A stretch of DNA of 57,754 nt, taken from assembly GCA_017960475.1 (NCBI GenBank), contig JAGCZH010000032.1:1-57754 (forward strand), read 5' to 3'. Below, in pieces: positions 9,274-18,076 of this stretch. This DNA comes from Bacteroidales bacterium. Its GTDB lineage: Bacteria > Bacteroidota > Bacteroidia > Bacteroidales > P3. The notes beneath the pieces were generated by a model that was not told the DNA's origin, searched no databases, and was given only the letters and a program-made list of their open reading frames with translations. Both the position numbers and the translations under genes were made by a program. Within the stretch, counting starts at the first letter, position 1; each line of letters begins with the position of its first letter.

Positions 9274-9747
9274 TCATTCGTTGTGATATGGCTCGTGGTG
9301 AAGTATTGTGAATGCGCGATAAAGCTGTTCGACAAAGAATAGGCGCACCATCTGGTGATTGAAAGTCATGCGAGACAGCGACACTTTGTCGTGTGCCGCC
9401 TCATACACAGAAGGAGCAAAGCCGAAAGCACCCCCAATAACGAAAGAGAGATTCTTTACTCCTGCATTCATCTGTTTTTGAAGATACCCTGAGAACTCCA
9501 TTGAACTATGCTGCGAACCATGCTCATCTAGCAAGACGATTCTGTCGGATTTCTCCAATGCCTTGAGCAATAGGGCCGCCTCTCTTTCACGAATTGAATC
9601 CGGAGAGGAATTGCGAGTGTCTTTCAACGCAGGGACGACGACGATCTGAAAGCCGACATAGTGTCCCAATCGTTTTTGATAAACATCAATACCTTCTTGC
9701 AGATACTTAGTATCTGTCTTCCCTACAACAACCAACTGTATATTCAT
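9274..9747 (-). CDS. rlmH: 23S rRNA (pseudouridine-1915-N3)-methyltransferase RlmH
   Basis: A 157-residue SPOUT-type methyltransferase of normal length. It shows the family signature FVIGGAFGF and the C-terminal FFVEQLYRAFTILHHEPYH that builds the knotted SAM site. RlmH methylates pseudouridine 1915 in helix 69 of 23S rRNA in the assembled ribosome. Its start overlaps the stop of the upstream methyltransferase by 4 bases (ATGA-type overlap), so it is translated as part of that operon. Confidence 0.96.
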   Translation of the reverse strand: MNIQLVVVGKTDTKYLQEGIDVYQKRLGHYVGFQIVVVPALKDTRNSSPDSIREREAALLLKALEKSDRIVLLDEHGSQHSSMEFSGYLQKQMNAGVKNLSFVIGGAFGFAPSVYEAAHDKVSLSRMTFNHQMVRLFFVEQLYRAFTILHHEPYHNE

Positions 9748-10754
9748 GAGACCATCAAATAAATGAAAGGTGCGACACTCAAAGCCCTTTTATATCTACG
9801 ACGTTGCCTAAAACCACGAGGTGAATTGGTCGGCGCCATTGATATTACTTTGTTGTTGCGACGGCTTGCAATTGCTTTCAATCCTCGCCTATGAACATTG
9901 TAATGGCCTGGTTTCACATCCAATGACCATCCATATGGCAACAAAAGCTGACGATAATCCTCCTCTGGCAAAATGCGCTCGGTCCAACTGCCTGTGGCGG
10001 GATCACAAGTGTTGTAATCATCACAAAGCAGGTTGGGCGACCGCGACTCAACGGCACGCTTAACATCATCATAAGTGAGCCCCCTCGTATTGTCAGCCCA
10101 ATAATCCAGTTCCCGTTCCGACATATCGTCCCAAACTGTTTGGATATAGTCGCGACGTTTTTGCCAGAAACCTTTGCGAGTAGTAGTTCCTAGTTCATCG
10201 GCTTGCATAGCCTTATGCAGATTTCTGACAACACGACTGTTATACGGTGTTGATGCGGTTGTAAACACCATCTTCATTTGTGGTGAGAGCGAATGTATGG
10301 CTCCGAAAAAATCATCGAGGACATATATATGTTCAATGACATCAATCGATACCAATGCATTGGGGGTAACTTCACTTGCATGGCACCATTCAATCAACTG
10401 GGAAACATCACCGGTAATGATGTCATCGGGTCTTAGACCAATCATCTCAAACAACTGCTCCGCCATGCGTACCGCTTCAGGATTGATGTCGACATACACT
10501 ACCCGTCCGAAGCCTAAACTCTTGGCATAAGCCGACAACAAACCATGGCCACCGCCATAGTCTACTATTGTCATCTCCTCTGGCGACAACGAGGCAAGTT
10601 CCAAACACTTCTCCAAACTGTTGTGATATATCTCAACATAATACTCAGCAGCATTGAGAGTTCTATTCAACGACACACGACAGTAATCAGTCATAGAAGA
10701 CGCTGCTGTATCGATAGAAGCAAGCCGATTGACAAAATTTTTAATGGAATTCAT
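9744..10754 (-). CDS. Class I SAM-dependent methyltransferase, substrate unknown
   Basis: A 336-residue protein with a Rossmann-type SAM site. Motif I is TIVDYGGGHGLLSAYA, the acidic residue ending strand 2 is in VVYVDINPEAV, and motif IV-like VSIDVIEHI follows. The last about 50 residues are basic (SPRGFRQRRRYKRA) and end in a hydrophobic stretch, which may hold it to the membrane. It overlaps the genes on both sides by 4 bases: the GNAT/FemAB-like gene upstream and rlmH downstream. The partnership suggests modification of a cell-surface or polymer precursor rather than of rRNA, but this is a guess. Confidence 0.8.
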   Translation of the reverse strand: MNSIKNFVNRLASIDTAASSMTDYCRVSLNRTLNAAEYYVEIYHNSLEKCLELASLSPEEMTIVDYGGGHGLLSAYAKSLGFGRVVYVDINPEAVRMAEQLFEMIGLRPDDIITGDVSQLIEWCHASEVTPNALVSIDVIEHIYVLDDFFGAIHSLSPQMKMVFTTASTPYNSRVVRNLHKAMQADELGTTTRKGFWQKRRDYIQTVWDDMSERELDYWADNTRGLTYDDVKRAVESRSPNLLCDDYNTCDPATGSWTERILPEEDYRQLLLPYGWSLDVKPGHYNVHRRGLKAIASRRNNKVISMAPTNSPRGFRQRRRYKRALSVAPFIYLMVS

Positions 10755-11686
10755 CGTTTTTTAAATCTCATCAACAATTTAAACAGCCTGCTATTGCTTT
10801 TGCCAATCTCAAAAAACGGAACCTGCTTGGCACCAAAAGAGCGATAGAAGTATTCTATCCCCTCGTCCATGCTGCCCTCAAAGTCGTACGCCTTTGTTTT
10901 GCCAGACAAATACTGAATCGCATACCAGTGGAGTGTCTCACTATGTCCACTACGATGCAATTGAGGGTCGTATGCCGACATCAACGAATATGCGCTCTCC
11001 GAGTCGTATGCCACAAATCGGGCCATCAGAAGATTCCCGTCATTGTCGTGCAGTGAGGCAATAAAGCCCTGATGACGTGCAATTGCCTCAGAACAGACAT
11101 TCAGAATCAAATCGTAAGGAAGAATGTCCTTCTGTCCCTTGCTTTGCCAATAGGCAACATGAAACGACGCAAAAGACTCTGGACTCATATCGAAACGGAC
11201 TGATGTCTGTGGAAGGTACTTCTTGATTTTACGTTGTCGCTTGTCTCGGTCGAAGTTGGCGAAAACAGAATCCAGGTCACTAATATCATCGATACGGTAG
11301 GTATATCGCGTTGTCTGGGAATATCCGTTCCAATAGAAGGGAAGCCAATTGGTTATACTAGGCGATAAACATTGAGTACAATAAGAGGGACGAATGGATT
11401 CCATCTGTCTAATCAACTCACCAGCCACCTCTTTCTCGAATTCGAGACGATGACTATCTGAGAGTTCCTCAGGATAGAAGAAATGAGGTCCCGAGAACTG
11501 TGTCAACTGGGGTTGAAGCAAATACGTCATACCTAACTTGCGGCCGTAATGAAAAGGCATAACACCCTGCAACGTATCACCTTTGTACGCCATAGCCACA
11601 TCCCAGGATTTCCCACGACATACTGTCTCCATCCACCAATACTGCTGAAACAGCGGCAGTTCATCTTGCCGCTGTTCGCATATCAA
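10751..11686 (-). CDS. GNAT/FemAB-like acyltransferase (Acetyltransf_6 type)
   Basis: A 311-residue protein. The segments FDRDKRQRKIKKYLP, YDLILNVCSEAIARHQGFIA and SAYSLMSAYDPQLHRSG, and the final YDFEGSMDEGIEYFYRSFGA, match the FemAB-like GNAT fold used to add aminoacyl or acyl groups to cell-wall or polysaccharide precursors. No ATG or GTG start is available. An in-frame TAG lies 8 codons upstream of a TTG at 11686, and homologues often have several residues before the ICE segment. TTG, or a rarer ATT further up, must therefore start it. It is the first gene of the operon with the methyltransferase and rlmH. Confidence 0.75.
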   Translation of the reverse strand: MICEQRQDELPLFQQYWWMETVCRGKSWDVAMAYKGDTLQGVMPFHYGRKLGMTYLLQPQLTQFSGPHFFYPEELSDSHRLEFEKEVAGELIRQMESIRPSYCTQCLSPSITNWLPFYWNGYSQTTRYTYRIDDISDLDSVFANFDRDKRQRKIKKYLPQTSVRFDMSPESFASFHVAYWQSKGQKDILPYDLILNVCSEAIARHQGFIASLHDNDGNLLMARFVAYDSESAYSLMSAYDPQLHRSGHSETLHWYAIQYLSGKTKAYDFEGSMDEGIEYFYRSFGAKQVPFFEIGKSNSRLFKLLMRFKKR

Positions 11687-11750
11687 CTTGTATTTCTCTT
11701 TATTGTCGATAATCTAAGAAGTAGAAAAATATTAATATCAGATATCTTTA

Positions 11751-12674
11751 TCACTGAATAATGATGGCGACACGGTTGTTCATAATTCTCCCTTCGTAGG
11801 TATTGTTGTCGCCAATGGGATCAGACGATCCTTTTGCCTCTATCTCAATACGGTATTCATTGACACCACGTGAAGTCAGTTTCTTCTTCACCTCAACGGC
11901 TCTTTGTCGTGAAAGGCCCAGATTGTATGCCTCGGTACCTGTGTTATCACTATAGCCACGAAGCATAACCTCCAAACGTTCATTTTGCTGCAGGTAGACA
12001 GCAAGGCTATCCATCATAGGTTCCCATGATTCCACCACTGTAGCGTCGTTCGGGAAAAACTTAACATCTTTGAAACTCTTTGCGCCATCTGCAGCGCTAG
12101 GGAACATATTTATTTTTTTAGTACCAAAATAGAGAAGCACACCTACATGAATAAGCTGATCGTCAGTCTGCTCGTTGGAGAAGAACTCCGTACCCTGCCA
12201 GTAGCGGTAGTCTACTTGAGCCACCGACAGTTGCAATTTGTTTTTCATCTCTTTTTCAGCCGCCCAGGACTGATACACCTTCAGAGACTCGAGAGCCTCC
12301 TCACGACCTTGCTCGATAAGCTCCTCTCGGAGTTTGTCATCGTCAATCTTGGGGTTTATCGCAAAGACAGCGCAAATGCGCATAGAAGAACGTGACACTG
12401 TTGTCAGATAGTTCATCACAGGGGTGAAATTGCCCCAATCAGGATGCCTGAATTCCACTAAAGCAGGGATTGTAGAATAGTCGAAGTCACAATAATATAT
12501 CTTCTTGGCATCGAATGATGTAAACTTCCAAATGGAATCATAGTCTGTCTTGCGGACCTTCTGTTTACCCTCAATGAAAGGGCTAACCTCTTTAGCGCCT
12601 TTTTTGGGTTTCTGAGCTTCTGACAGTTGCGGAAGCAGCAGAGCAGCAATGACAAGAACAATTATTTTCTTCAT
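11751..12674 (-). CDS. OmpA-family outer-membrane protein
   Basis: A 307-residue secreted protein with signal peptide MKKIIVLVIAALLLPQLSEAQ. A central region of about 170 residues has no recognised fold. The C-terminal OmpA domain (about 200-307) carries the peptidoglycan-binding signature YSDNTGTEAYNLGLSRQRA. Such proteins anchor the outer membrane to the cell wall. It lies 64 bases upstream of the GNAT-like gene on the same strand and may share its transcript. The repeat at 12719-12734 lies in its leader. Family confidence is high for the C-terminal half. Confidence 0.85.
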   Translation of the reverse strand: MKKIIVLVIAALLLPQLSEAQKPKKGAKEVSPFIEGKQKVRKTDYDSIWKFTSFDAKKIYYCDFDYSTIPALVEFRHPDWGNFTPVMNYLTTVSRSSMRICAVFAINPKIDDDKLREELIEQGREEALESLKVYQSWAAEKEMKNKLQLSVAQVDYRYWQGTEFFSNEQTDDQLIHVGVLLYFGTKKINMFPSAADGAKSFKDVKFFPNDATVVESWEPMMDSLAVYLQQNERLEVMLRGYSDNTGTEAYNLGLSRQRAVEVKKKLTSRGVNEYRIEIEAKGSSDPIGDNNTYEGRIMNNRVAIIIQ

Positions 12675-12718
12675 CGTATTATTTTTATTTTAGATAAGTT
12701 TAACGTTTATCGTTTAAC

Positions 12719-12734
12719 GTTTAAAGATGTCTCT
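12719..12734 (-). repeat. Interspersed short repeat, copy B
   Basis: GTTTAAAGATGTCTCT on the plus strand, preceded by three GTTTA(A/T)CG-like units. It differs from copy A at 8969-8984 by one base and likewise lies 45 bases upstream of a minus-strand start codon (the OmpA gene). Confidence 0.55.
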
Positions 12735-12879
12735 TGACTGACAGCCAAAGCTTTTTTATAGTAAATTTTATCGTTTTATATTGAAAAAAAACACAGATCT
12801 TCAATTGGTTACATTACCGCACAGATAAAACATTTTATTAGCGTCACATGTTTTAATCGTTAACGTTGTATGGCTCTTA

Positions 12880-13575
12880 TTATTGTGCGGACTCATCAAT
12901 TTGAGGGTCCACCAAGGTTCCATCCTCACAACAAACCACACGAGCAGGGAATTTATCAATCATCATAAAGTCATGTGTGGAAATAAGCATTGTGACTCCC
13001 AAATTATGGTTTATTTCAGTAAGCAAGTGCATAATCTCACTCGAAGTAATCGGGTCGAGATTGCCCGTAGGCTCATCCGCAAGGATGAGGTCGGGGGTGT
13101 TAACCAACGCACGGGCAATGCCAACACGCTGACGTTCACCCTCGGAAAGACGAAAAGTCTGATAGGTAGCCTTGTCGGCCACACCAACGGAAGTAAGGAC
13201 TTCCATAATACGCTCGTCGATTTTTTTTCTGTCCTTCCATCCTATACTTCTGAGCACAAAAGAGAGATTGTCGTATACATTACGATCGGTCAGAAGTTGA
13301 AAATTCTGGAAAACGATTCCCAGTTTTCGACGCAACATCGGTATTTGACGACGTTTAATGCTGACGACATCGAAGCCACAGACATCGGCGCTGCCCTGAA
13401 GAGTCATATTGTCGGCGTAGAGAGCACGCAACAACGATGTTTTTCCGGCTCCACTTTTACCGATAAGATAAACAAACTCACCTTTGCTCATCGAGAAATT
13501 CACATCCTTAAGCACAACTCCCATATCGTGACTTATTGTCACATCTCTGAGCGTCAAAATCCTTTCTTGTTCCAT
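12880..13575 (-). CDS. ftsE: Cell-division ATP-binding protein FtsE-like
   Basis: A 231-residue ABC ATPase with Walker A GKSGAGKT (39-46), Q-loop VFQNFQLL, signature LSEGERQRVGIARAL, Walker B LILADEPTGNLD and switch His in ISTHD. Size and the FQLLTDRNVYDN segment fit FtsE, which with the membrane protein FtsX controls cell-wall hydrolases at the septum. No ftsX gene is adjacent. In several Bacteroidota ftsE is separated from ftsX, so this may be normal. A LolD-like role is the main alternative. It lies 31 bases behind the nitroreductase gene. Confidence 0.82.
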   Translation of the reverse strand: MEQERILTLRDVTISHDMGVVLKDVNFSMSKGEFVYLIGKSGAGKTSLLRALYADNMTLQGSADVCGFDVVSIKRRQIPMLRRKLGIVFQNFQLLTDRNVYDNLSFVLRSIGWKDRKKIDERIMEVLTSVGVADKATYQTFRLSEGERQRVGIARALVNTPDLILADEPTGNLDPITSSEIMHLLTEINHNLGVTMLISTHDFMMIDKFPARVVCCEDGTLVDPQIDESAQ

Positions 13576-13606
13576 ATTGTATAGAATATGATATTATTCG
13601 TTTTAT

Positions 13607-14353
13607 TTATTGATTCATCATGCCTGCTTGGTCAACAAAGTCGAGAAAAGCCCTGGAAATGGCAACGTTATCTTTCTTAGGATAGCGTATCTTTGTAAAT
13701 ATCTGGGCGAGATTATCGGTCTTGTTTTGACGTACCATCTCCTGATTGAAAGGAAACTCTTCCCTGACACGATGGATACGATTGATATCATCGTCGCTAT
13801 AGTCCTGGTATTTCTCATAGTGGACAATGCCGTCAATAGGCAGACGCTCACTGAGATTCGGCTGTTGATCGGGATACCCCATCGCCAAGGTAACGACCGG
13901 CACAACACCTTTCGGCAATTTCAATTCCTTGGCTATGGCTGCAGTGTTGTACATCACAGTACCCAGATAGCAGAAACCCAAGCCTTCGCTCTCGGCGGCC
14001 ACACAGATATTCTGGGCTGCCAGAGATGCGTCTACAGTTCCTGACATGAGCCACAGGAAGTTGTCATAAGGCTCGTCACAGCCACGAAGACGGCACCAAT
14101 GGTGATAACGGTTCACATCTACACAAACAGTGATAAACATTGGAGCTGTGCTGCATTGTCCAAAGTGAAGTTTTGACAGAGCTGCCACATTCTCGGGCTC
14201 ACGAGTCACCACAACACTATATATCTGCATATTGCCAGTGTTTGATGCTCTGCCACCGCATTCCAGAATACGGTCAAGCTTTTCTTGTTCCACAGCTTTG
14301 GACTTGAAAGCACGTACACTGCGATGATCATTAAGCAATTCAATAGTATTCAT
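13607..14353 (-). CDS. Nitroreductase-family flavin oxidoreductase (NfsA/FRP-like)
   Basis: A 248-residue FMN-dependent oxidoreductase. The N-terminal LNDHRSVRAFKSKAV is the FMN-phosphate-binding segment of the family. GLGFCYLGTVMYN and PVVTLAMGYPD are typical of the larger NfsA/FRP group, which reduces nitro compounds, quinones or flavins with NADPH. The usual length is about 240-250. A minus-strand promoter (TTTG at 14584-14581, TATCTTTG at 14559-14552) lies about 200 bases upstream. The physiological substrate cannot be told from sequence. Confidence 0.85.
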   Translation of the reverse strand: MNTIELLNDHRSVRAFKSKAVEQEKLDRILECGGRASNTGNMQIYSVVVTREPENVAALSKLHFGQCSTAPMFITVCVDVNRYHHWCRLRGCDEPYDNFLWLMSGTVDASLAAQNICVAAESEGLGFCYLGTVMYNTAAIAKELKLPKGVVPVVTLAMGYPDQQPNLSERLPIDGIVHYEKYQDYSDDDINRIHRVREEFPFNQEMVRQNKTDNLAQIFTKIRYPKKDNVAISRAFLDFVDQAGMMNQ

Positions 14354-14550
14354 CTAGATAGAGTTAAAAAAAATTCGAAATGGTACAAAAACCTCTATAT
14401 TGCGCATATATGGTATTGATAACTAACATCACAAATCAACCATTTGTTTCCATATTTATTGTAATTATAACGTGGGCTTCATATTATTATTATAGTAGAA
14501 CGTCAAAATAGTTATTCTGTAGACTCAACTACCAGGTGCAACACTGTTAT

Positions 14551-14584
14551 GCAAAGATAATAAGATTTTTTGTATTTTTGCAAA
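14551..14584. promoter_or_regulatory. Overlapping divergent promoters
   Basis: Plus strand: -7 box TATTTTTG at 14573-14580, reading to the UpxY-like gene. Minus strand: TTTG (14584-14581), 21 bases, TATCTTTG (14559-14552), reading to the nitroreductase gene. The two overlap within about 34 bases, so polymerase binding on one side could exclude the other. Confidence 0.6.
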
Positions 14585-14616
14585 CTCATTCGAAACCTCA
14601 ATAATTAAAAAAGAAT

Positions 14617-15177
14617 ATGTTAACATCAGAGCCTCAATGGGTTGCAATTTACACCAATCCCCGGTGGGAAAAGAAAACCGCAGACAATCTCCGCCGTGCA
14701 GGTTACGAGGTATATCTTCCTCTGCGTCGTGAATTGCACTCTTGGAGCGACCGTAAGAAATGGGTTGAGGTGCCTTTGATAAAGTCCTATGTCTTTGCCA
14801 AATTAACAATATATCAGGAAATTCCAATACGTAACATTCCTGGAGTGGCTTTCCTGGTAAAGTTCAAGCAAAACGTCGCTGTCATTCCCGACAATGAAAT
14901 ACAGATGATGAAGGATTTTATTGCCGCCGAAGTCGCTGTCCAGATACGCTCGACCGAGATGCTTCAACGAGGAAGGCATGTCCGTATCAACAGCGGTGCT
15001 CTGGAAGGACGGGAAGGCTTGCTGGTTAGCGACTGCGAGGAGGGAAATTTCGCAGTTGAGATAACCGGAATAAGCATGGCAATGATTGTCAACATCGACC
15101 AAAACATGCTTGATGTGGTTGAAAACGACCCCGAAGCCACTGTCAAGACCAGTAAGAAAGTATACAACATTCGATAA
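14617..15177 (+). CDS. UpxY/NusG-like transcription antiterminator
   Basis: A 186-residue protein with a NusG N-terminal domain (about 8-105). The signature includes WVAIYTNPRWEKKTADNL, GYEVYLPLRRE and PLIKSYVFAKL. A KOW-like segment follows (HVRINSGALEGREGLLV). It matches the specialised NusG paralogues of Bacteroidota (UpxY family) that ride on RNA polymerase and prevent premature termination, usually as first gene of a capsule locus. Here it is followed after 11 bases by trkA and two trkH genes and no polysaccharide genes. It may therefore act on the K+ uptake transcript, or in trans on a distant locus. Confidence 0.82.
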   Translation: MLTSEPQWVAIYTNPRWEKKTADNLRRAGYEVYLPLRRELHSWSDRKKWVEVPLIKSYVFAKLTIYQEIPIRNIPGVAFLVKFKQNVAVIPDNEIQMMKDFIAAEVAVQIRSTEMLQRGRHVRINSGALEGREGLLVSDCEEGNFAVEITGISMAMIVNIDQNMLDVVENDPEATVKTSKKVYNIR

Positions 15178-15188
15178 TTCACGAACTA

Positions 15189-16532
15189 ATGAATATAATT
15201 ATTGCAGGTGATGGCGAAGTAGGTTTCTATCTTGCGAAATCCCTTTCACAACTGGACTATAACATTACCGTTGTTGATCCTCATTCCGACCTGCTTAGCA
15301 AGTTGGAAAAAACAACAGATCTTCTGGCTATCGCGGGCGATTCCACCTCACCGAAAGTCCTTGAGGAAGCCAATGTCGCCAACTGCGATCTTTTTTTATC
15401 AGTACTCCACGACGAATCCATCAACTTAGTAACATGCATACTCGCAAAAAAACTGAAAGCAAAAAAGACCGTGGCGAGAATAACCAATGCGGAATTGCTT
15501 TCGCCACGGCACAGGGAGATGTTCCGCGACCTTGGCGTAGATGAGCTTGTATGTCCTGAACGTATTGCAGCCAAAGAGATTACAAATCTCCTAAACCACA
15601 CTGTGGCCACAGAGTTTTTCGACTTTAGCGGAGGGCTGCTTACCATGTATCTGATTCGTCTTGAGAAAGAGTCGCCTGTCAACGGCAAATCTGTCAAAGA
15701 GCTAAGCCAGATATACTCATCGCTACAAGTAAGGATTGTCGCCATTCTCCGACATGGAGAGACGGTAATACCTCATGCCGACACCGTTTTCGAAGCCGGA
15801 GATATGGCATATATTATCAGCAAAGCCAACCAGATAGATAAAGTCAATGTTCTGGCTGGAGGCGCTGATTTCGACATACGACGCATAATGATCGCCGGTG
15901 GAGGACGAATAGGTCGTTATGCAGCGCTAACCCTGGAGGATAAAAAAAGGATTACTTTGGTAGAACAGAACCACAAACGCTGCAAAGACCTAAGTATGGT
16001 ATTGAAAAACACTTTAATCCTCAACGGTGATGCCACTGACATAGAATTGCTCAAAGAAGAAGGCCTTGCCAACAATGATGCTTTTATTGCCGTGACCGAC
16101 TCGTCGGAAACAAATGTGCTAACATGTCTCCATGCTCGAAAATTTGGCATTCGCAAAACCATTGCACTTGTCGAAAACACTGGATTTATCAATATTTCAC
16201 AGGACATAGGCATAGACACAATCATAAACAAAAAACTAATTACCGCCAGCTACATTGCGCGTTTTATAGTCAAAGGCGACGCTGTTAGCAGCAAATGGCT
16301 TAGCGGCACAAACGCCGAACTAATAGAGTTTGTCGTGGGCAAACGCGCACCTGCGACACATGCGCCCATCGGTGAGTTGCGTTTGCCTGCCGGTGAAGCC
16401 ACCATAGGCGGCATAATACGCGGCCGCGAGACCCTGCTGCCAACACGCGAAACACAACTGAAAGAAAAAGACAAGGTCGTTGTTTTTGCATTGCCAAGCG
16501 CTATGGACCGAGTATCGAAACTATTTGAATAA
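15189..16532 (+). CDS. trkA: Trk potassium uptake regulatory subunit TrkA
   Basis: A 447-residue cytoplasmic protein with two RCK halves. The first NAD-binding motif is IIIAGDGEVG near residue 3 and the second IMIAGGGRIG near 233. Each is followed by a TrkA_C domain (around 145-220 and 360-447). TrkA binds NAD(H) or ATP and gates the TrkH channel. It is in one transcript with two TrkH genes, the first starting 14 bases later. Length and domain order are normal. Confidence 0.95.
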   Translation: MNIIIAGDGEVGFYLAKSLSQLDYNITVVDPHSDLLSKLEKTTDLLAIAGDSTSPKVLEEANVANCDLFLSVLHDESINLVTCILAKKLKAKKTVARITNAELLSPRHREMFRDLGVDELVCPERIAAKEITNLLNHTVATEFFDFSGGLLTMYLIRLEKESPVNGKSVKELSQIYSSLQVRIVAILRHGETVIPHADTVFEAGDMAYIISKANQIDKVNVLAGGADFDIRRIMIAGGGRIGRYAALTLEDKKRITLVEQNHKRCKDLSMVLKNTLILNGDATDIELLKEEGLANNDAFIAVTDSSETNVLTCLHARKFGIRKTIALVENTGFINISQDIGIDTIINKKLITASYIARFIVKGDAVSSKWLSGTNAELIEFVVGKRAPATHAPIGELRLPAGEATIGGIIRGRETLLPTRETQLKEKDKVVVFALPSAMDRVSKLFE

Positions 16533-16546
16533 TGGTACGATAACCG

Positions 16547-18010
16547 ATGAAGTTCAATTTCCGACTTGCAAGCCGTATCATAGGAATGTTGCTGATAATC
16601 ATGGCAGCGGCAATGACATTACCAATTGCCGTATCGATTTATTATGGTGACGGTTCGCAATTCGGGCTTCTACTTTCCGCTATATGCATTCTTGTATCCG
16701 GACTATTCCTACGCAATTTCATCGGTGCAAAACCTTCCAATGTCTTGACGGAACGCGACGGGGCACTGTTCACAGCATTGATATGGATTGTCATTCCTCT
16801 CTTTGGCGCATTGCCATATATATTCACTAGTGCTGTACGCTCATTTACCGACGCCGCGTTCGAATCCTTCTCTGGCTTCACCACAACGGGATCTTCGATT
16901 CTCAAAGGACTTGACAATCTGCCGCAAGGGTTATTGGTATGGCGTAGCATGTCACAATGGGTAGGTGGCATGGGACTTATATTATTTGTCATCGCTTTGC
17001 TGCGAAGACTCAACGAAGGTAGCGCACATCTATATGAATCAGAGTTTTCAGGCACACTCCAAAGACGTCTTCACCCTCGCATGTCGCTAAGTGTCATACG
17101 TATGTGGGCCATTTACATTGGCATGACGGCAGCTCTTTTCGGCATCCTTATGTTATGTGACAACAGTCTTGTCGATTCACTGAGCATAGCGATGAGCACC
17201 GTGTCGACAGGTGGTTTCATGACGCATGACGCCGGCTTGTCATACATGTCGGCAAACTCAATATGGGTGATAACGCTGTTCATGGTTCTATCAGGCATCA
17301 ACCTTGCTGTACTATTCAAATTTTTCACAGGGCGTTGGCGCATGTTGAGCGGCGAAGAGGAATTGTGGCGATACCTCTTACTATACCTTGTGTCGGCAAT
17401 AGTTGTGGCATTGTTCTTCTTTATCGGAGAACGACAAGTCTCGGAACAAACCCTCCTATTCTCCCTCTTCCACGTTGCATCGACAATATCATCCTGTGGG
17501 TTTTACACCGATGCCCCAAGCGTATGGCCTCGTGTTGTGTCTGTGGTGACATTCATGCTCATTTTTATCGGAGCATCGTCAGGATCGACAGGTGGCGGAC
17601 TAAAAGTGAAACGTATCATGATTCTTGCCCGTCATGTTCGCAACTACTTTACACAAATGGTTCATCCACATGCTGTGACATGTGTAAAAGTTGACGGCAA
17701 AGTGGTTGAAGAAGATTATATCAGCAAGGTTTCCGCATTCATATTTATTTACTTGACCTTTGTAGCATTCGGAGCATTTGTCCTAACGCTCTGCGGTATA
17801 GACATACCCAATGCACTTTGCACCGCCGCTGCCAATATGGGCAACTTAGGACCATCGCCAGTGCTCAACAATATAGGAGCCAATCTGGATTACGCCACAC
17901 TAAAACCCGTGGCAAAATACACCATGGTATCACTCATGCTGGCAGGCCGATTGGAGGTATTTGCACTAATAGCCGCATTCACACCCGCATTTTGGCGACG
18001 AAGACGATAG
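16547..18010 (+). CDS. trkH: Trk potassium transporter membrane subunit TrkH (paralogue 1)
   Basis: A 487-residue polytopic membrane protein built of four membrane-pore-membrane repeats. Selectivity-filter-like segments are visible: SGFTTTGSS, STVSTGGFMT, STISSCGFYT and AANMGNLGPSP. The third filter (SSCGF) departs most from the usual TxxGF. It forms the K+ pathway gated by TrkA and lies 14 bases behind trkA. A second, clearly diverged TrkH follows after 66 bases. Confidence 0.93.
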   Translation: MKFNFRLASRIIGMLLIIMAAAMTLPIAVSIYYGDGSQFGLLLSAICILVSGLFLRNFIGAKPSNVLTERDGALFTALIWIVIPLFGALPYIFTSAVRSFTDAAFESFSGFTTTGSSILKGLDNLPQGLLVWRSMSQWVGGMGLILFVIALLRRLNEGSAHLYESEFSGTLQRRLHPRMSLSVIRMWAIYIGMTAALFGILMLCDNSLVDSLSIAMSTVSTGGFMTHDAGLSYMSANSIWVITLFMVLSGINLAVLFKFFTGRWRMLSGEEELWRYLLLYLVSAIVVALFFFIGERQVSEQTLLFSLFHVASTISSCGFYTDAPSVWPRVVSVVTFMLIFIGASSGSTGGGLKVKRIMILARHVRNYFTQMVHPHAVTCVKVDGKVVEEDYISKVSAFIFIYLTFVAFGAFVLTLCGIDIPNALCTAAANMGNLGPSPVLNNIGANLDYATLKPVAKYTMVSLMLAGRLEVFALIAAFTPAFWRRRR

Positions 18011-18076
18011 CAAAAAATATAATCGCATAATAATAACAACCCGACATAAAACATACACTCTTTCCAACCATTCCTC

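Noticed and set aside
12826..12858. TAAAACAT ... ATGTTTTA pair downstream of ftsE
   Set aside because: Short AT-only arms with a long loop and no T-run; likely chance in AT-rich DNA.
12883..13584. 233-codon plus-strand open frame opposite ftsE
   Set aside because: It lies entirely antisense to a clear ABC ATPase gene, and its translation has no family resemblance or signal.
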